This document shows, piece after piece, positions 24,011 through 31,780 of a DNA stretch of 37,332 bases. Under the pieces are notes generated by a model. It did no database searches. It had not been told where the DNA came from and worked only from the letters and a program-made list of their open reading frames with translations. This stretch comes from an uncultured Fibrobacter sp. (GTDB lineage: Bacteria; Fibrobacterota; Fibrobacteria; Fibrobacterales; Fibrobacteraceae). A program made the position numbers and the translations under genes. Numbering within the stretch: position 1 is the stretch's first letter; each line of letters begins with the position of its first letter. The stretch covers positions 1 through 37,332 of the forward strand of contig CAMKLO010000034.1 of assembly GCA_946413655.1 (NCBI GenBank), given 5' to 3'.

Positions 24011-24477
24011 AATCTTCTCATTGGGTTGAAATAGTTGTCTATCTCGTTTTCTGTTAAGACAATATCTCCAGAAACATCCTTTTTCATGGAAAGCAAGGTC
24101 TTTGTTATGTATTTGCACTCGTCTTCATACCAATCGTGGTTATCCTCGTTTGAAGAATTATCAACACTGTCAAGAAATGCAATCCATGCTTTTAAAACAT
24201 TTTTATCTCCATATAGAAATAATTTTGTTCGCAATTGAAGATACTTTTTCCTGTTTTCTCGATATTTTTTTTCTTTGTCATCTAGTACGCCGTCTATATG
24301 ACTATCGATAAAATCATCTAAAAAAGCTGAGTAAATTTTTCTAGCTTCGTCTCTTCGAATTTCTGTTTTTTGTCGAGATGTTTGCATTTTGAACACGATA
24401 AAACTTGTAATTGCAGCAATAATAGGGCTGATTAAATACGGCAGTAATGAAAAGAAAGAATTTGGCAATGAGTCCAT
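24007..24477 (-). CDS. Small membrane-anchored protein of the Septu-like operon
   Basis: 156 aa. One N-terminal membrane segment (LLPYLISPIIAAITSFIVF) is followed by a charged helical cytoplasmic region (QTSRQKTEIRRDEARKIY, then DDKEKKYRENRKKYLQL). No enzyme motif is recognised. It is first in the operon, with AGAGG nine bases before its ATG, and overlaps the ATPase start as ATGA, so its product is probably made in step with the ATPase. Canonical Septu has only PtuA and PtuB; a membrane-anchored first gene suggests a sensor, regulator or an abortive-infection effector. Function unknown. Confidence 0.65.
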   Translation of the reverse strand: MDSLPNSFFSLLPYLISPIIAAITSFIVFKMQTSRQKTEIRRDEARKIYSAFLDDFIDSHIDGVLDDKEKKYRENRKKYLQLRTKLFLYGDKNVLKAWIAFLDSVDNSSNEDNHDWYEDECKYITKTLLSMKKDVSGDIVLTENEIDNYFNPMRRL

Positions 24478-24524
24478 GATTTACCTCTATTTTCGCTTGA
24501 GTTGTTGCGCTTTATGGGGGCGTC

Positions 24525-24716
<192 letters not shown>

Positions 24717-24826
24717 TTAAAAGGATTTTTACATTAAGTAATATACATATAAAACGGCCCTGCCGGAACAGCCGAAAATGGGGAAATGGGCTGGATGCGG
24801 AATATTCAAAAAAACTATTCTAGGTA

Positions 24827-24855
24827 TTGACAACTGGCATTGGTGAATTTATATT
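24827..24855 (+). promoter_or_regulatory. Promoter of the abiE operon
   Basis: TTGACA (24827-24832), exactly 17 bp, TATATT (24850-24855). The segment 24845-24880 resembles 26906-26941, another promoter 2 kb downstream. Leader of about 68 nt with GAGGAG before the ATG at 24930. Confidence 0.75.
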
Positions 24856-24929
24856 TATAGTGCTCAAATGTTCAGAAACCACCGTTTGGGCCCCGCCTTT
24901 TCAAGCATGTAGGCGAAGAGGAGTGAAAG

Positions 24930-25826
24930 ATGAATGACAATTTTGACAGCGGTTGCCTTTTGCCTCAAAAGAATGTATATTTATTTGAAAAGTGGTTAAA
25001 CACAACGAAAACTGTTGATTTTGACAACAAAATGAACATAAGAGAGTGGATACATGGCAGAGAAATCCGCGGCAAGTCGACTTTCTCGATTGCCGACGTA
25101 AAGGACGCTTTCGCGGAGCGCCCATCCAAGAGCATAAATACGGAACTGTCGCGCCAGGTGTCCCGTGGGCGAGTGCAATCCGTATATCGCGGTTTCTATG
25201 TCATTGTGCCGGTCCAGTATCAGTTGAAGGGCGTTGTGCCACCGGCCTATTACGTCGATGACCTGATGGATTATGTCGGCAAGCCATATTATGTGGGGCT
25301 GCTGTCGGCGGCTGCCATGTATGGGGCCACCCATCAGCGGGCCATGAAAACGCAGGTGATGACAGTTATGCCTCGGATCAAGGCGTCCGGCAAGAATTCT
25401 TTTCTTGATTGGAATTATCGACAAGAAATTCCTGAAGCGTTCATTATGAAGAAGAATGCCGAGATTGGAACGCTGCGTTATTCGGGGCCAGAGCTAACCG
25501 TGATAGATCTTGTGCAGTTCGCATCGCATGTTGGCGGTTATCAGCGCGCGGCCACTGTGCTGGCCGAACTCTTTGATTCTTTGGATATGGAAAATGTACG
25601 CAGACTAATGCCATTCACAACCGTCGCTACTATTCAGCGCCTAGGCTATTTGCTAGAGCATGTACTTTTGAGGCAAAATCAGGCCGATGTGCTTTTCCAG
25701 GTTTTGAAGACGCAGGGCTCTTGGAACAGTATCTTGTTGAGCAATGACCAAAACCGGAGAGCGGACGCTCCGGCAAATCGCTGGCACGTAAACGGCAACA
25801 TCGACATCGAGGTGGATGACTTATGA
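24930..25826 (+). CDS. abiEi: AbiEi-type antitoxin/repressor (type IV TA)
   Basis: 298 aa. The strong GAGGAG site six bases before 24930 fixes this start, although the first ~35 residues are unusual for the family. An N-terminal winged-helix (FSIADVKDAFAERPSKSINTEL, VSRGRVQSVYRGFYVIVP) is followed by the AbiEi C-terminal domain (PYYVGLLSAAAMYGATHQ, ELTVIDLVQFASHVGGYQRA). AbiEi represses the operon and counteracts AbiEii without direct binding. It overlaps the toxin start as ATGA. Abortive-infection role against phage is established for the family. Confidence 0.9.
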   Translation: MNDNFDSGCLLPQKNVYLFEKWLNTTKTVDFDNKMNIREWIHGREIRGKSTFSIADVKDAFAERPSKSINTELSRQVSRGRVQSVYRGFYVIVPVQYQLKGVVPPAYYVDDLMDYVGKPYYVGLLSAAAMYGATHQRAMKTQVMTVMPRIKASGKNSFLDWNYRQEIPEAFIMKKNAEIGTLRYSGPELTVIDLVQFASHVGGYQRAATVLAELFDSLDMENVRRLMPFTTVATIQRLGYLLEHVLLRQNQADVLFQVLKTQGSWNSILLSNDQNRRADAPANRWHVNGNIDIEVDDL

Positions 25827-26629
25827 TAGACCGAGCTTCGATTATGGCTTGGGCAGAACAAGCCCCGTGGACAGATCCTGCGATGGTTGAACAGGACTTG
25901 ATTATTTGCCGTGCTCTTGTGGATATTTTCAGTGACGTTTTTTTGAAAAATGAATTGGCGTTTCGAGGAGGAACGGCTTTACATAAACTTTATTTGCAGC
26001 CGCAGCCTCGATATAGTGAAGATATCGACTTGGTGCAGATTAATCCGGGGCCGATAAAGCCGATTCTTTTCCGACTTGGCGAGGTTCTTGACTGGATGCC
26101 GGATCGAGTTACAAAGCCCAAGCGTTATAACAATACGGTGCTTTTTCGAATGGAATCCGAGGTCCCTCCGGTTCAGCCAATTCGATTGAAGATAGAAATA
26201 AATTGCTTCGAGCATTTCAATGTTCTTGGCTTACGCAACATACCGTTCAATGTGGATAGTAATTGGTTTGGGGGCGACTGCGAAATTACGACTTATGCGT
26301 TTGAAGAATTGCTCGGAACGAAACTCCGTGCTCTGTACCAGCGCAAAAAAGGACGAGATTTGTTTGACCTACAGGTTGCACTCGATAAAAGTTCTGTAGA
26401 TGTGCAAAAGGTTATGGAGTGCTACAATCGGTACATGGATTTTTCGGTAGAAAAGCCGCCTAGCTACAAGCAATTCATGCAGAATATGGAACAGAAAATG
26501 CGTGATCCCGAATTTCTAGGCGATACAGAGTTGCTGCTGCGACCTGATGCAGACAAATTTGAACCGGAACGTGCTTTCCAGATGGTCCGGGACGTTTTTA
26601 TAGAAAGACTTTCCGGTCGAAGAAGATGA
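25823..26629 (+). CDS. abiEii: AbiEii nucleotidyltransferase toxin (type IV TA)
   Basis: 268 aa. DNA polymerase beta-type nucleotidyltransferase motifs of the AbiEii family are intact: FRGGTALHKLY (47-57) and RYSEDIDLV (63-71), with the downstream ELLGTKLRALYQRKKGRDLFDL containing the conserved Lys and Asp of motifs III-IV. The related MenT toxin adds nucleotides to tRNA acceptor stems; AbiEii binds GTP. The start overlaps the antitoxin stop. Full length, so presumed active. Confidence 0.92.
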   Translation: MIDRASIMAWAEQAPWTDPAMVEQDLIICRALVDIFSDVFLKNELAFRGGTALHKLYLQPQPRYSEDIDLVQINPGPIKPILFRLGEVLDWMPDRVTKPKRYNNTVLFRMESEVPPVQPIRLKIEINCFEHFNVLGLRNIPFNVDSNWFGGDCEITTYAFEELLGTKLRALYQRKKGRDLFDLQVALDKSSVDVQKVMECYNRYMDFSVEKPPSYKQFMQNMEQKMRDPEFLGDTELLLRPDADKFEPERAFQMVRDVFIERLSGRRR

Positions 26630-26670
26630 TTTCGCCAATGTTTTTGCGGAACACGAACTGGAAGAGAAAA

Positions 26671-26694
26671 GCAATTTGCATTTTTGCAAATTGC
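26671..26694. repeat. Perfect 10-bp inverted repeat after abiEii
   Basis: GCAATTTGCA-TTTT-TGCAAATTGC. It may form a transcript hairpin 40 bases after the abiEii stop, but there is no T-run, so termination is uncertain. Confidence 0.5.
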
Positions 26695-26701
26695 AAATTC
26701 G

Positions 26702-26821
26702 GACGTTGATGATGTAGTTTATCACGTGGGCGCTTCGTTCAAGGACCTGGGAAATCAGATGACCGCGTTCTCGGTGCTGAACCTTGTTACCAAGGAACAG
26801 GTGCGTGCAATGGTGAAGTAA
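26702..26821 (+). pseudogene. C-terminal fragment of an unidentified gene
   Basis: About 40 codons in frame to a TAA: DVDDVVYHVGASFKDLGNQM, then TAFSVLNLVTKEQVRAMVK. The YHxGASxKDLG stretch reminds me of tails of KilA-N/ORF6N-type DNA-binding proteins, but I cannot confirm this. There is no start codon or upstream domain. The surrounding 26630-27074 stretch contains no intact gene: this fragment, a flippase-gene remnant, two promoters and paired palindromes. Confidence 0.4.
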
Positions 26822-26835
26822 TTTTGTATCGCCCC

Positions 26836-26869
26836 GACGCAAGCTTCGAGAACACCCCGGACATGGTGT
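26836..26869 (-). pseudogene. Remnant of an ArnE-like gene
   Basis: GACGCAAGCTTCGAGAACAC and the following CCC are identical to 20839-20861 inside the ArnE-like gene, and similarity continues to 26869 with two mismatches. Same orientation as the intact gene. It is too short to encode anything and records a lost copy of the glycosyltransferase/flippase block. Confidence 0.7.
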
Positions 26870-26887
26870 TTTTTTCCATCTTAGGTA

Positions 26888-26935
26888 TTGAAAAGCGAAT
26901 TCAGCGAATTTATATTTATACTGCACAAGTGTGCA
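26888..26935 (+). promoter_or_regulatory. Promoter with palindrome TGCACAAGTGTGCA
   Basis: TTGAAA (26888-26893), 17 bp, TATATT (26911-26916), followed by the perfect 6-2-6 palindrome TGCACAAGTGTGCA (26922-26935) across the expected start site. The region resembles the abiE promoter segment 24845-24880. The gene it once served is not apparent. Confidence 0.55.
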
Positions 26936-26960
26936 GAAAGCAAACGCCTTTATTAAAATA

Positions 26961-27010
26961 GCTTAACTAATTAAGCAGAAATTTTACAAAAATTGCTTAA
27001 TGCATTAAGC
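26961..27010. promoter_or_regulatory. Two matching operator palindromes GCTTAA-N4-TTAAGC
   Basis: GCTTAACTAATTAAGC (26961-26976) and GCTTAATGCATTAAGC (26995-27010), identical arms and N4 spacers, centres 34 bp apart, upstream of the promoter of the broken ATPase gene. They look like repressor sites; the cognate regulator is not identified. Confidence 0.6.
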
Positions 27011-27036
27011 AAAATTATATAAAATCATCAAAAATC

Positions 27037-27065
27037 TTGACAAATTTAACACCAAGCGTTGTATT
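27037..27065 (+). promoter_or_regulatory. Promoter of the broken ATPase gene
   Basis: TTGACA (27037-27042), 17 bp, TGTATT (27060-27065); the ATG at 27075 is nine bases on, so the transcript would be leaderless or nearly so. Confidence 0.5.
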
Positions 27066-27074
27066 TGCCAATAT

Positions 27075-28212
27075 ATGCGGTATATTCAAAGAACACTAGA
27101 AAAAGCCGTGAGAAGGATGAATGCGTCCTTTCCTGTAGTCATGGTTACAGGGCCTCGGCAGGTCGGTAAATCCAGACCTTTTCTTACAGAGGTTCCCGCC
27201 CCCTGTGCTCATAGAAGAAATTCACCTGGCACCGCAGCTACTCCCCTATATCAAGGCGATATCTGATGAAATCGGGGAAAAGGGGTTGTTCTGGATAACG
27301 GGCTTCCAGCAGTTCCGCCTGATGAAGGGTGTATCCGAAAGTCTTGCGGGTCGTGTCGGCATATTGCAGCTACAGGGACTCTCCCTTGATGAAACAGCGG
27401 GTAAACCGGAAATCGACAAGTTTGTTCCCGTTAAGGAATGGCTTGAAAAAAGAAGTTGTTCCGTAGCAGAAGGTTCCCTTCAGTCTTTATTCAGCCGGAT
27501 TTGGCGAGGCAGCTACCCGGCTCTCTACGAAAATCCCGAAATGGATTGGGAGGATTTCTACAATTCTTACATACAGACCTATATTGAAAGGGACGTGCGA
27601 GAGTTGGTCAACATTGGAGACGAACTGGCATTTACAAAGTTCATCACGGCGGTTGCATCCAGGACCGGACAGTTGCTGAACTATTCCGATGTCGCGAAAG
27701 ACATCGGAAAGAATGTCCCGACCGTGCAGCGATGGCTTTCTATCTTGGTCACCTCCGGACTCGTTTACCTATTGCACCCTTACGCACAAAATATCGGAAA
27801 CAGGATGACCAAGATGCCCAAGGTTTACTTTTTGGATACGGGTCTAGCCTGCTATTTGACGCGATGGACTTCGCCGGAAGTTCTAGAGGCTGGCGCCAAA
27901 TGCGGAGAAATGCTAGAGACATTCGTGATTTCCGAGATTTTGAAAACCTATTGGCATAATGGACAGCAACCAAATTTCAGCTTTTATCGCGACAGGGAAA
28001 AACGCGAGATCGACCTGATTGTGGAAGAAAACGGTCTGTTGCATCCTGTTGAAATCAAGAAGACGTCGAATCCTACTCAGAAGGACATAAAACATTTCGG
28101 TATACTGGAAAAGTACGGCTTACCAGTGGGGACTGGTGCCGTCATATGCCTATCGCAAACATCATTACCATTGACGGACAAGGTAAACATAATTCCGGTG
28201 AATTTTTTATAG
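27075..28212 (+). pseudogene. DUF4143-type AAA ATPase, internally deleted and frameshifted
   Basis: The N-terminus (MRYIQRTLEKAVRRMNASFP, VVMVTGPRQVGK) gives Walker A, but directly after GK the sequence jumps, out of frame, to NPDLFLQRFPPPVLIEEIHL, which normally follows ~40 residues later. From there the second frame continues to the end: TGFQQFRLMKGVSESLAGR, LQGLSLDE, QTYIERDVRELVNIGDE, a winged-helix region (YSDVAKDIGKNVPTVQRWLS) and the DUF4143 nuclease-like domain (FYRDREKREIDLIVEENG, HPVEIKKT). The family consists of archaeal/bacterial AAA ATPases of uncertain, possibly TA- or defence-related role. The P-loop Lys/Ser follow-on is lost, so the ATPase is dead; a start at 27205 could still make the C-terminal 335 aa. 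Confidence 0.85.
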
Positions 28213-28266
28213 GTTTTCTGACGGATCCGTCGTGTATGTAATGTATATTTACTCTCGGAGAAAATC

Positions 28267-28681
28267 ATACCGAAATTTTCTTTTGTAATTCCCTGCTACC
28301 GTTCCGAAAAGACCATCACCACCGTGGTGGAAGAAATCAAGAGCGAGATGGCCGCCAAGCGCCCGGGCGACACCTACGAGATCGTGCTGGTGAACGGCTT
28401 TACGGCTTTCTCGGTCAAGCCCCTACGCGCAAGCACACCTCGGGTTCTTCTTCGCGTTCCTGGGTTTCGCGTTTTCGGTACTTGTTGTTGTCCGCAGGCT
28501 GCTTGGCCTCACAACGGTAGATGGCTGGAGTACCATTATCGCGCTAATCCTGATTATCGGCGGGCTTATTCTGATGATGCTCGGCCTTATCGGCGAATAC
28601 ATCGGCCGCATCTACATCTGTATCAATGATTCCCCGCAGTATGTGATTAAGCAGGTCACGGGTGACCGCCGCGAACTCTAG
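28267..28681 (+). pseudogene. Broken paralogue of the ArnC-like glycosyltransferase
   Basis: The start codon has become ATA (28267), with GGAG still before it. About 45 codons match the N-terminus of the 19327 protein, several stretches identical in DNA (for example AAGAGCGAGATGGCCGCCAA). The sequence then jumps from LVN directly to GFTAFSVKPLRA, deleting roughly 165 residues including the DDD catalytic site, and shifts frame within the first membrane helix. In the restored frame it continues to GEYIGRIYICINDSPQYVIK and ends QVTGDRREL at a TAG. The different C-terminal tail shows that it was a separate paralogue, not a fresh copy. Confidence 0.9.
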
Positions 28682-28761
28682 GCGTCCTTCGAATCATGTG
28701 AATCTAGTTTCCTTATTTCGTAATATTGAAAAAGCTGCGCCAGAAAAATCTAACCCTACTA

Positions 28762-28962
28762 TTACAACACCAATATGGTTTTTATGGGGAGTTTCGTACA
28801 TTTTGCGATTAAACTCAGGTCAAATTCCTTGGAATCACGCATTTTTACGGCCGTTTCGTACATATATGACAAATAGCCTATGGCACGACCGTAGGAATGA
28901 GCTTCTTCATTGGTTCTGAATGGATCTTGTTTACGCTTGTGTTTCCGTTTTCTTCTCATCAT
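28762..28962 (-). CDS. Small basic protein, last gene of the RNA-ligase operon
   Basis: 66 aa from the ATG at 28962, which overlaps the preceding stop as TAATG. It begins MMRRKRKHKRKQDPFRTNEE; the very basic N-terminus suggests nucleic-acid contact. A helix EEAHSYGRAIGYLSYMYETA follows. No family recognised. Tight coupling to the GHKL/HExxH gene suggests a shared role, for example substrate, inhibitor or RNA-binding helper. Confidence 0.55.
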   Translation of the reverse strand: MMRRKRKHKRKQDPFRTNEEAHSYGRAIGYLSYMYETAVKMRDSKEFDLSLIAKCTKLPIKTILVL

Positions 28963-30503
28963 TATGCCTTGTCGCAGAATTGTTGGCGCCACTTTTGATG
29001 GGCTGATTCTACAATTGCAGTATTTTCCAAAAGAATTTCCATTGCGTGCGTGAGACCGATACTGAAATTTTCGGATGAATCACCTCCGAACATATGACAC
29101 ATTTCGTGGACATAAGTTGATAAACCGTCATAGAATTTGTCCGCCTCGATAATGGAACGTTTCAGATATACGCAATCAATTTTATTCCTGATGCACAGGT
29201 GCATCTTGTTGGACTGTTTTCGTTTGTTTTTGTAGAGCGTTGCCATTCCGTGGTAGGCGGCTTTAGGATTTGTTATGATTTTGTGGGATGGCCATGGATC
29301 TGCAATGAAAAAGTCGCTGAATAGATTTCTGCAAACGTCTTTAAGAATTAAAAAACAGTTTTTCTCAAGTTCTGAATGTAAATTATCGTCTTTGACGAGT
29401 CCTCCGTTACGGCGGCATTCGTCTTCAAGTGATGAATAGCCCAATAAAGAAAATGGCTCTCCGACAAGAACGTATTTGTCGCGAACGTTTTTGTACCAAC
29501 TTCGGGCTTCTTGCCTCCAATTCATTTGTACTTTGCTTAGGTTTGGATAGAGATACAGAAGGTTTGGATATTTGTCTTTGAATTTCTTGCAATATTCAGA
29601 AGAATACAGTATGTTGGATAGCAATCTCCGGAGAACGGGAGTCCAACTTTCAAAATCGAAACGGTCAGTGCTGTTGGATATCCAGACTCGTCTCATTTTC
29701 TCTACAATTTTAAAGGATGCTTCTGCAGGTAATATCGCGCTCATTCTCTTGAAAACCGTTACAACTTCCATTTCCAAGAGAGAATCTCGTTCACGATCGT
29801 TTTGCTCAAAATCGTGTAGGCAAACTACAAGATCGAAAGGGTTCGATCCGCGAATTTGATATCCGCAAAAAATGATTCCTTTTCTGCCGAAATTATAGTT
29901 GTACGGCAGTTCGTAATCGTATTGTACTTTGCTGCGTGTGTAAACGGCTCCGTCACAATCTTCCCAAATTTTTTTGCCAAGAAGCTCGTTTTCTGGGTAG
30001 TAAAAACTTTTCAAAGCAATTTTGAATATGTTGAAATCCTCGTTTGAAATTCCCTGTAGGATTAGTTCGCTTTGGGGAATGTTTATTTCGGATTCTGCTA
30101 AATCGTATGCGAGCATTTGGACTTTTTTGCCGTCAATTATGTGGTCTGTGTGGATGACTTTGAGACTCCAATTGCCGGAGGACATTCTTATTTCCCATTG
30201 CTTGTCGCGGAGTGCGCAAAGTGAGGCTATCTTGAATCCTTCGCCGAAATATCCGGCATGCTTTTGGTCTGAATTGGTTTTTGTTGAAGCTCCAATATGC
30301 AATAACCATTCGTAATTGAAGGTTTGACCTTCTATGCGCATAGAAAGAGTATTGTCGTGAAAATCGTAATGGAATCGTTCGTACCATTGGTCGCAAGGAA
30401 CGGAATCGTAAAAATTTTGTATGTAATCTCTAAATATTTGAAATGTTTTCCAATGTACAGGGTATGTGAAAACGATGTTTAAAGGAATGATTTTGTTTTC
30501 CAT
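28962..30503 (-). CDS. GHKL ATPase fused to HExxH metalloprotease-like domain
   Basis: 513 aa from the ATG at 30503, two bases after the upstream gene, with AAGGAG before it. The N-terminal part has GHKL (Hsp90/MutL-like) ATPase features: an N-box FRDYIQNFYDS (Asn30), a lid GASTKTN (71-77) and the glycine loop HAGYFGEGFKIAS (82-94). The usual DxGxG metal/adenine Asp box is not obvious; IEGQTF occupies that region. The C-terminal part has a zinc-protease helix STYVHEMCHMFGGDSSE, HExxH at 466-470, with Asp/Glu residues nearby that could be third ligands. In between lies ~350 residues of unrecognised sequence rich in Trp and Arg. I infer an ATP-gated protease. A GHKL-HExxH fusion beside RNA ligases is not a system I know. 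Confidence 0.65.
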   Translation of the reverse strand: MENKIIPLNIVFTYPVHWKTFQIFRDYIQNFYDSVPCDQWYERFHYDFHDNTLSMRIEGQTFNYEWLLHIGASTKTNSDQKHAGYFGEGFKIASLCALRDKQWEIRMSSGNWSLKVIHTDHIIDGKKVQMLAYDLAESEINIPQSELILQGISNEDFNIFKIALKSFYYPENELLGKKIWEDCDGAVYTRSKVQYDYELPYNYNFGRKGIIFCGYQIRGSNPFDLVVCLHDFEQNDRERDSLLEMEVVTVFKRMSAILPAEASFKIVEKMRRVWISNSTDRFDFESWTPVLRRLLSNILYSSEYCKKFKDKYPNLLYLYPNLSKVQMNWRQEARSWYKNVRDKYVLVGEPFSLLGYSSLEDECRRNGGLVKDDNLHSELEKNCFLILKDVCRNLFSDFFIADPWPSHKIITNPKAAYHGMATLYKNKRKQSNKMHLCIRNKIDCVYLKRSIIEADKFYDGLSTYVHEMCHMFGGDSSENFSIGLTHAMEILLENTAIVESAHQKWRQQFCDKA

Positions 30504-30504
30504 T

Positions 30505-31722
30505 TTAAGTTGAACTCCTTTGTTGCGCGACTGCGGTCGTATAATTCTTTGCCTGAGCTTCATGTTTCATCAAAGCTTCGTAAACAAGCCTTTTGGCTGT
30601 GGTGAAGTCTGCGTTTTTTAAGAACACTCCTTTTGCCAGTGCCCGGAAAAGTTTCGATGATGCATCGACCGCCTTTGTGTAGCCGTCAAGTAAGTCACGG
30701 GTTTTGCGGTAGGCAGTTCCCTGTTCCAAACCCATGAAATTCCACAGATGAGCGTAGCCGATAGCGCGTGCCAAAAGATCGGCATAGTCGCGAACGAAAT
30801 TGCTGGCGAATTTCTTTAGATCGGTGAATTCCTCGGGAATCACGGACATGATGCTCTCGGGGAAGGTCATAGTTTCGATATCAAAGTTTTCCATAAGGAA
30901 GCCGGGCGTCAGTCCGTGGAAGAGCTTGTGCACCTTGAGGAATTCTTCGCCTTTCATTTTTACTTTGAATCCGTTTTCAAATGTGATGACGATGCCTTCC
31001 TTGTTTGCGGGAAGTTTTGAGACGAACTTTTGTGCGTCTTCCAGGCTAGTTACGTCAAGGCGCTGAGGTGTTGCGATGTTCCATTTTTGTGCAATGCGTT
31101 CGACGTAATCAAAACGCATTTCATTTCCGGTTGCGTTGTCGATAATGCCAAGGAGCGTGCATCCTTCGTAATTGTACCGGATGGGGTGTAGGAAAATATC
31201 GGCGATGGTTTCGAACATGTAGGTGAGACCGGGTTCCAATTTGCCTAGGATATCGTGGCCTTCTAGCCATTTGCGGGACCATTCCGAATGCTCCGAATGA
31301 ATTGCACCCGACGAAGTGACCATAGGCTTGCCATCGACTAATCCCGCAATGCACAGAGAACCATCGAGTTTGTCTGTAGCAATGAAATGTCCGAGTTCTC
31401 CCTGCAACGTTTTGCTTTTGTTGTTTTGCGGGAAGAACATTCCTTCGTCGGCGGAGGCATGATAAATGGGAGTGAATGAATTGTCGGACAAAACGAGTTC
31501 GCTGTAGTTGAAAAATTTGTCCCACGGACGCAATACGCATTTACCTGTTGAAACGTTGAAAACATGTCCGCGCGCGTGCAAAGTCGTGCGGTTCCAATAG
31601 CTTGAATATATGGCCTGCGCTGTGTATTTGAATTTCACGTATTTGCGGTCGCTCGAATAAAGCGCAGAAACTTCGCCCCGCTCCACCGCCGCGAAGTATT
31701 CGTCAAGTTTCGGTAAGTTCAT
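30505..31722 (-). CDS. T4 Rnl1-like RNA ligase
   Basis: 405 aa. Nucleotidyltransferase motif I is ATDKLDGSL with the AMP-accepting Lys118 (T4 Rnl1 uses K99 in KEDGS). Upstream are the Rnl1-type LHARGHVFN and FNYSE. Motif IIIa-like TYMFETIADIFLH, motif IV EGIVITFENG and motif V FKVKMKGEEFLKVHK all follow in order. The C-terminal ~120 residues are helical, as in Rnl1. Rnl1 reseals tRNA cut in the anticodon loop by host nucleases such as PrrC; a chromosomal copy may repair RNA after toxin or colicin-like damage. GAGGG precedes the ATG. The gene lies between a second ligase and the GHKL protein on one strand. Confidence 0.88.
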   Translation of the reverse strand: MNLPKLDEYFAAVERGEVSALYSSDRKYVKFKYTAQAIYSSYWNRTTLHARGHVFNVSTGKCVLRPWDKFFNYSELVLSDNSFTPIYHASADEGMFFPQNNKSKTLQGELGHFIATDKLDGSLCIAGLVDGKPMVTSSGAIHSEHSEWSRKWLEGHDILGKLEPGLTYMFETIADIFLHPIRYNYEGCTLLGIIDNATGNEMRFDYVERIAQKWNIATPQRLDVTSLEDAQKFVSKLPANKEGIVITFENGFKVKMKGEEFLKVHKLFHGLTPGFLMENFDIETMTFPESIMSVIPEEFTDLKKFASNFVRDYADLLARAIGYAHLWNFMGLEQGTAYRKTRDLLDGYTKAVDASSKLFRALAKGVFLKNADFTTAKRLVYEALMKHEAQAKNYTTAVAQQRSST

Positions 31723-31780
31723 TTGACCCTCATCATTTTTTCATCTTTTCATTGCCATAAAATGACTCTGAAAAATTTGT

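Noticed and set aside
20977..24477. Retron with ATPase-HNH effectors
   Set aside because: No reverse transcriptase gene anywhere in the window, so Septu-like is the simpler call.
27075..28212. Transposase or mobile-element gene
   Set aside because: Motifs are those of a DUF4143-type AAA ATPase; no inverted terminal repeats or target duplications were seen around it.
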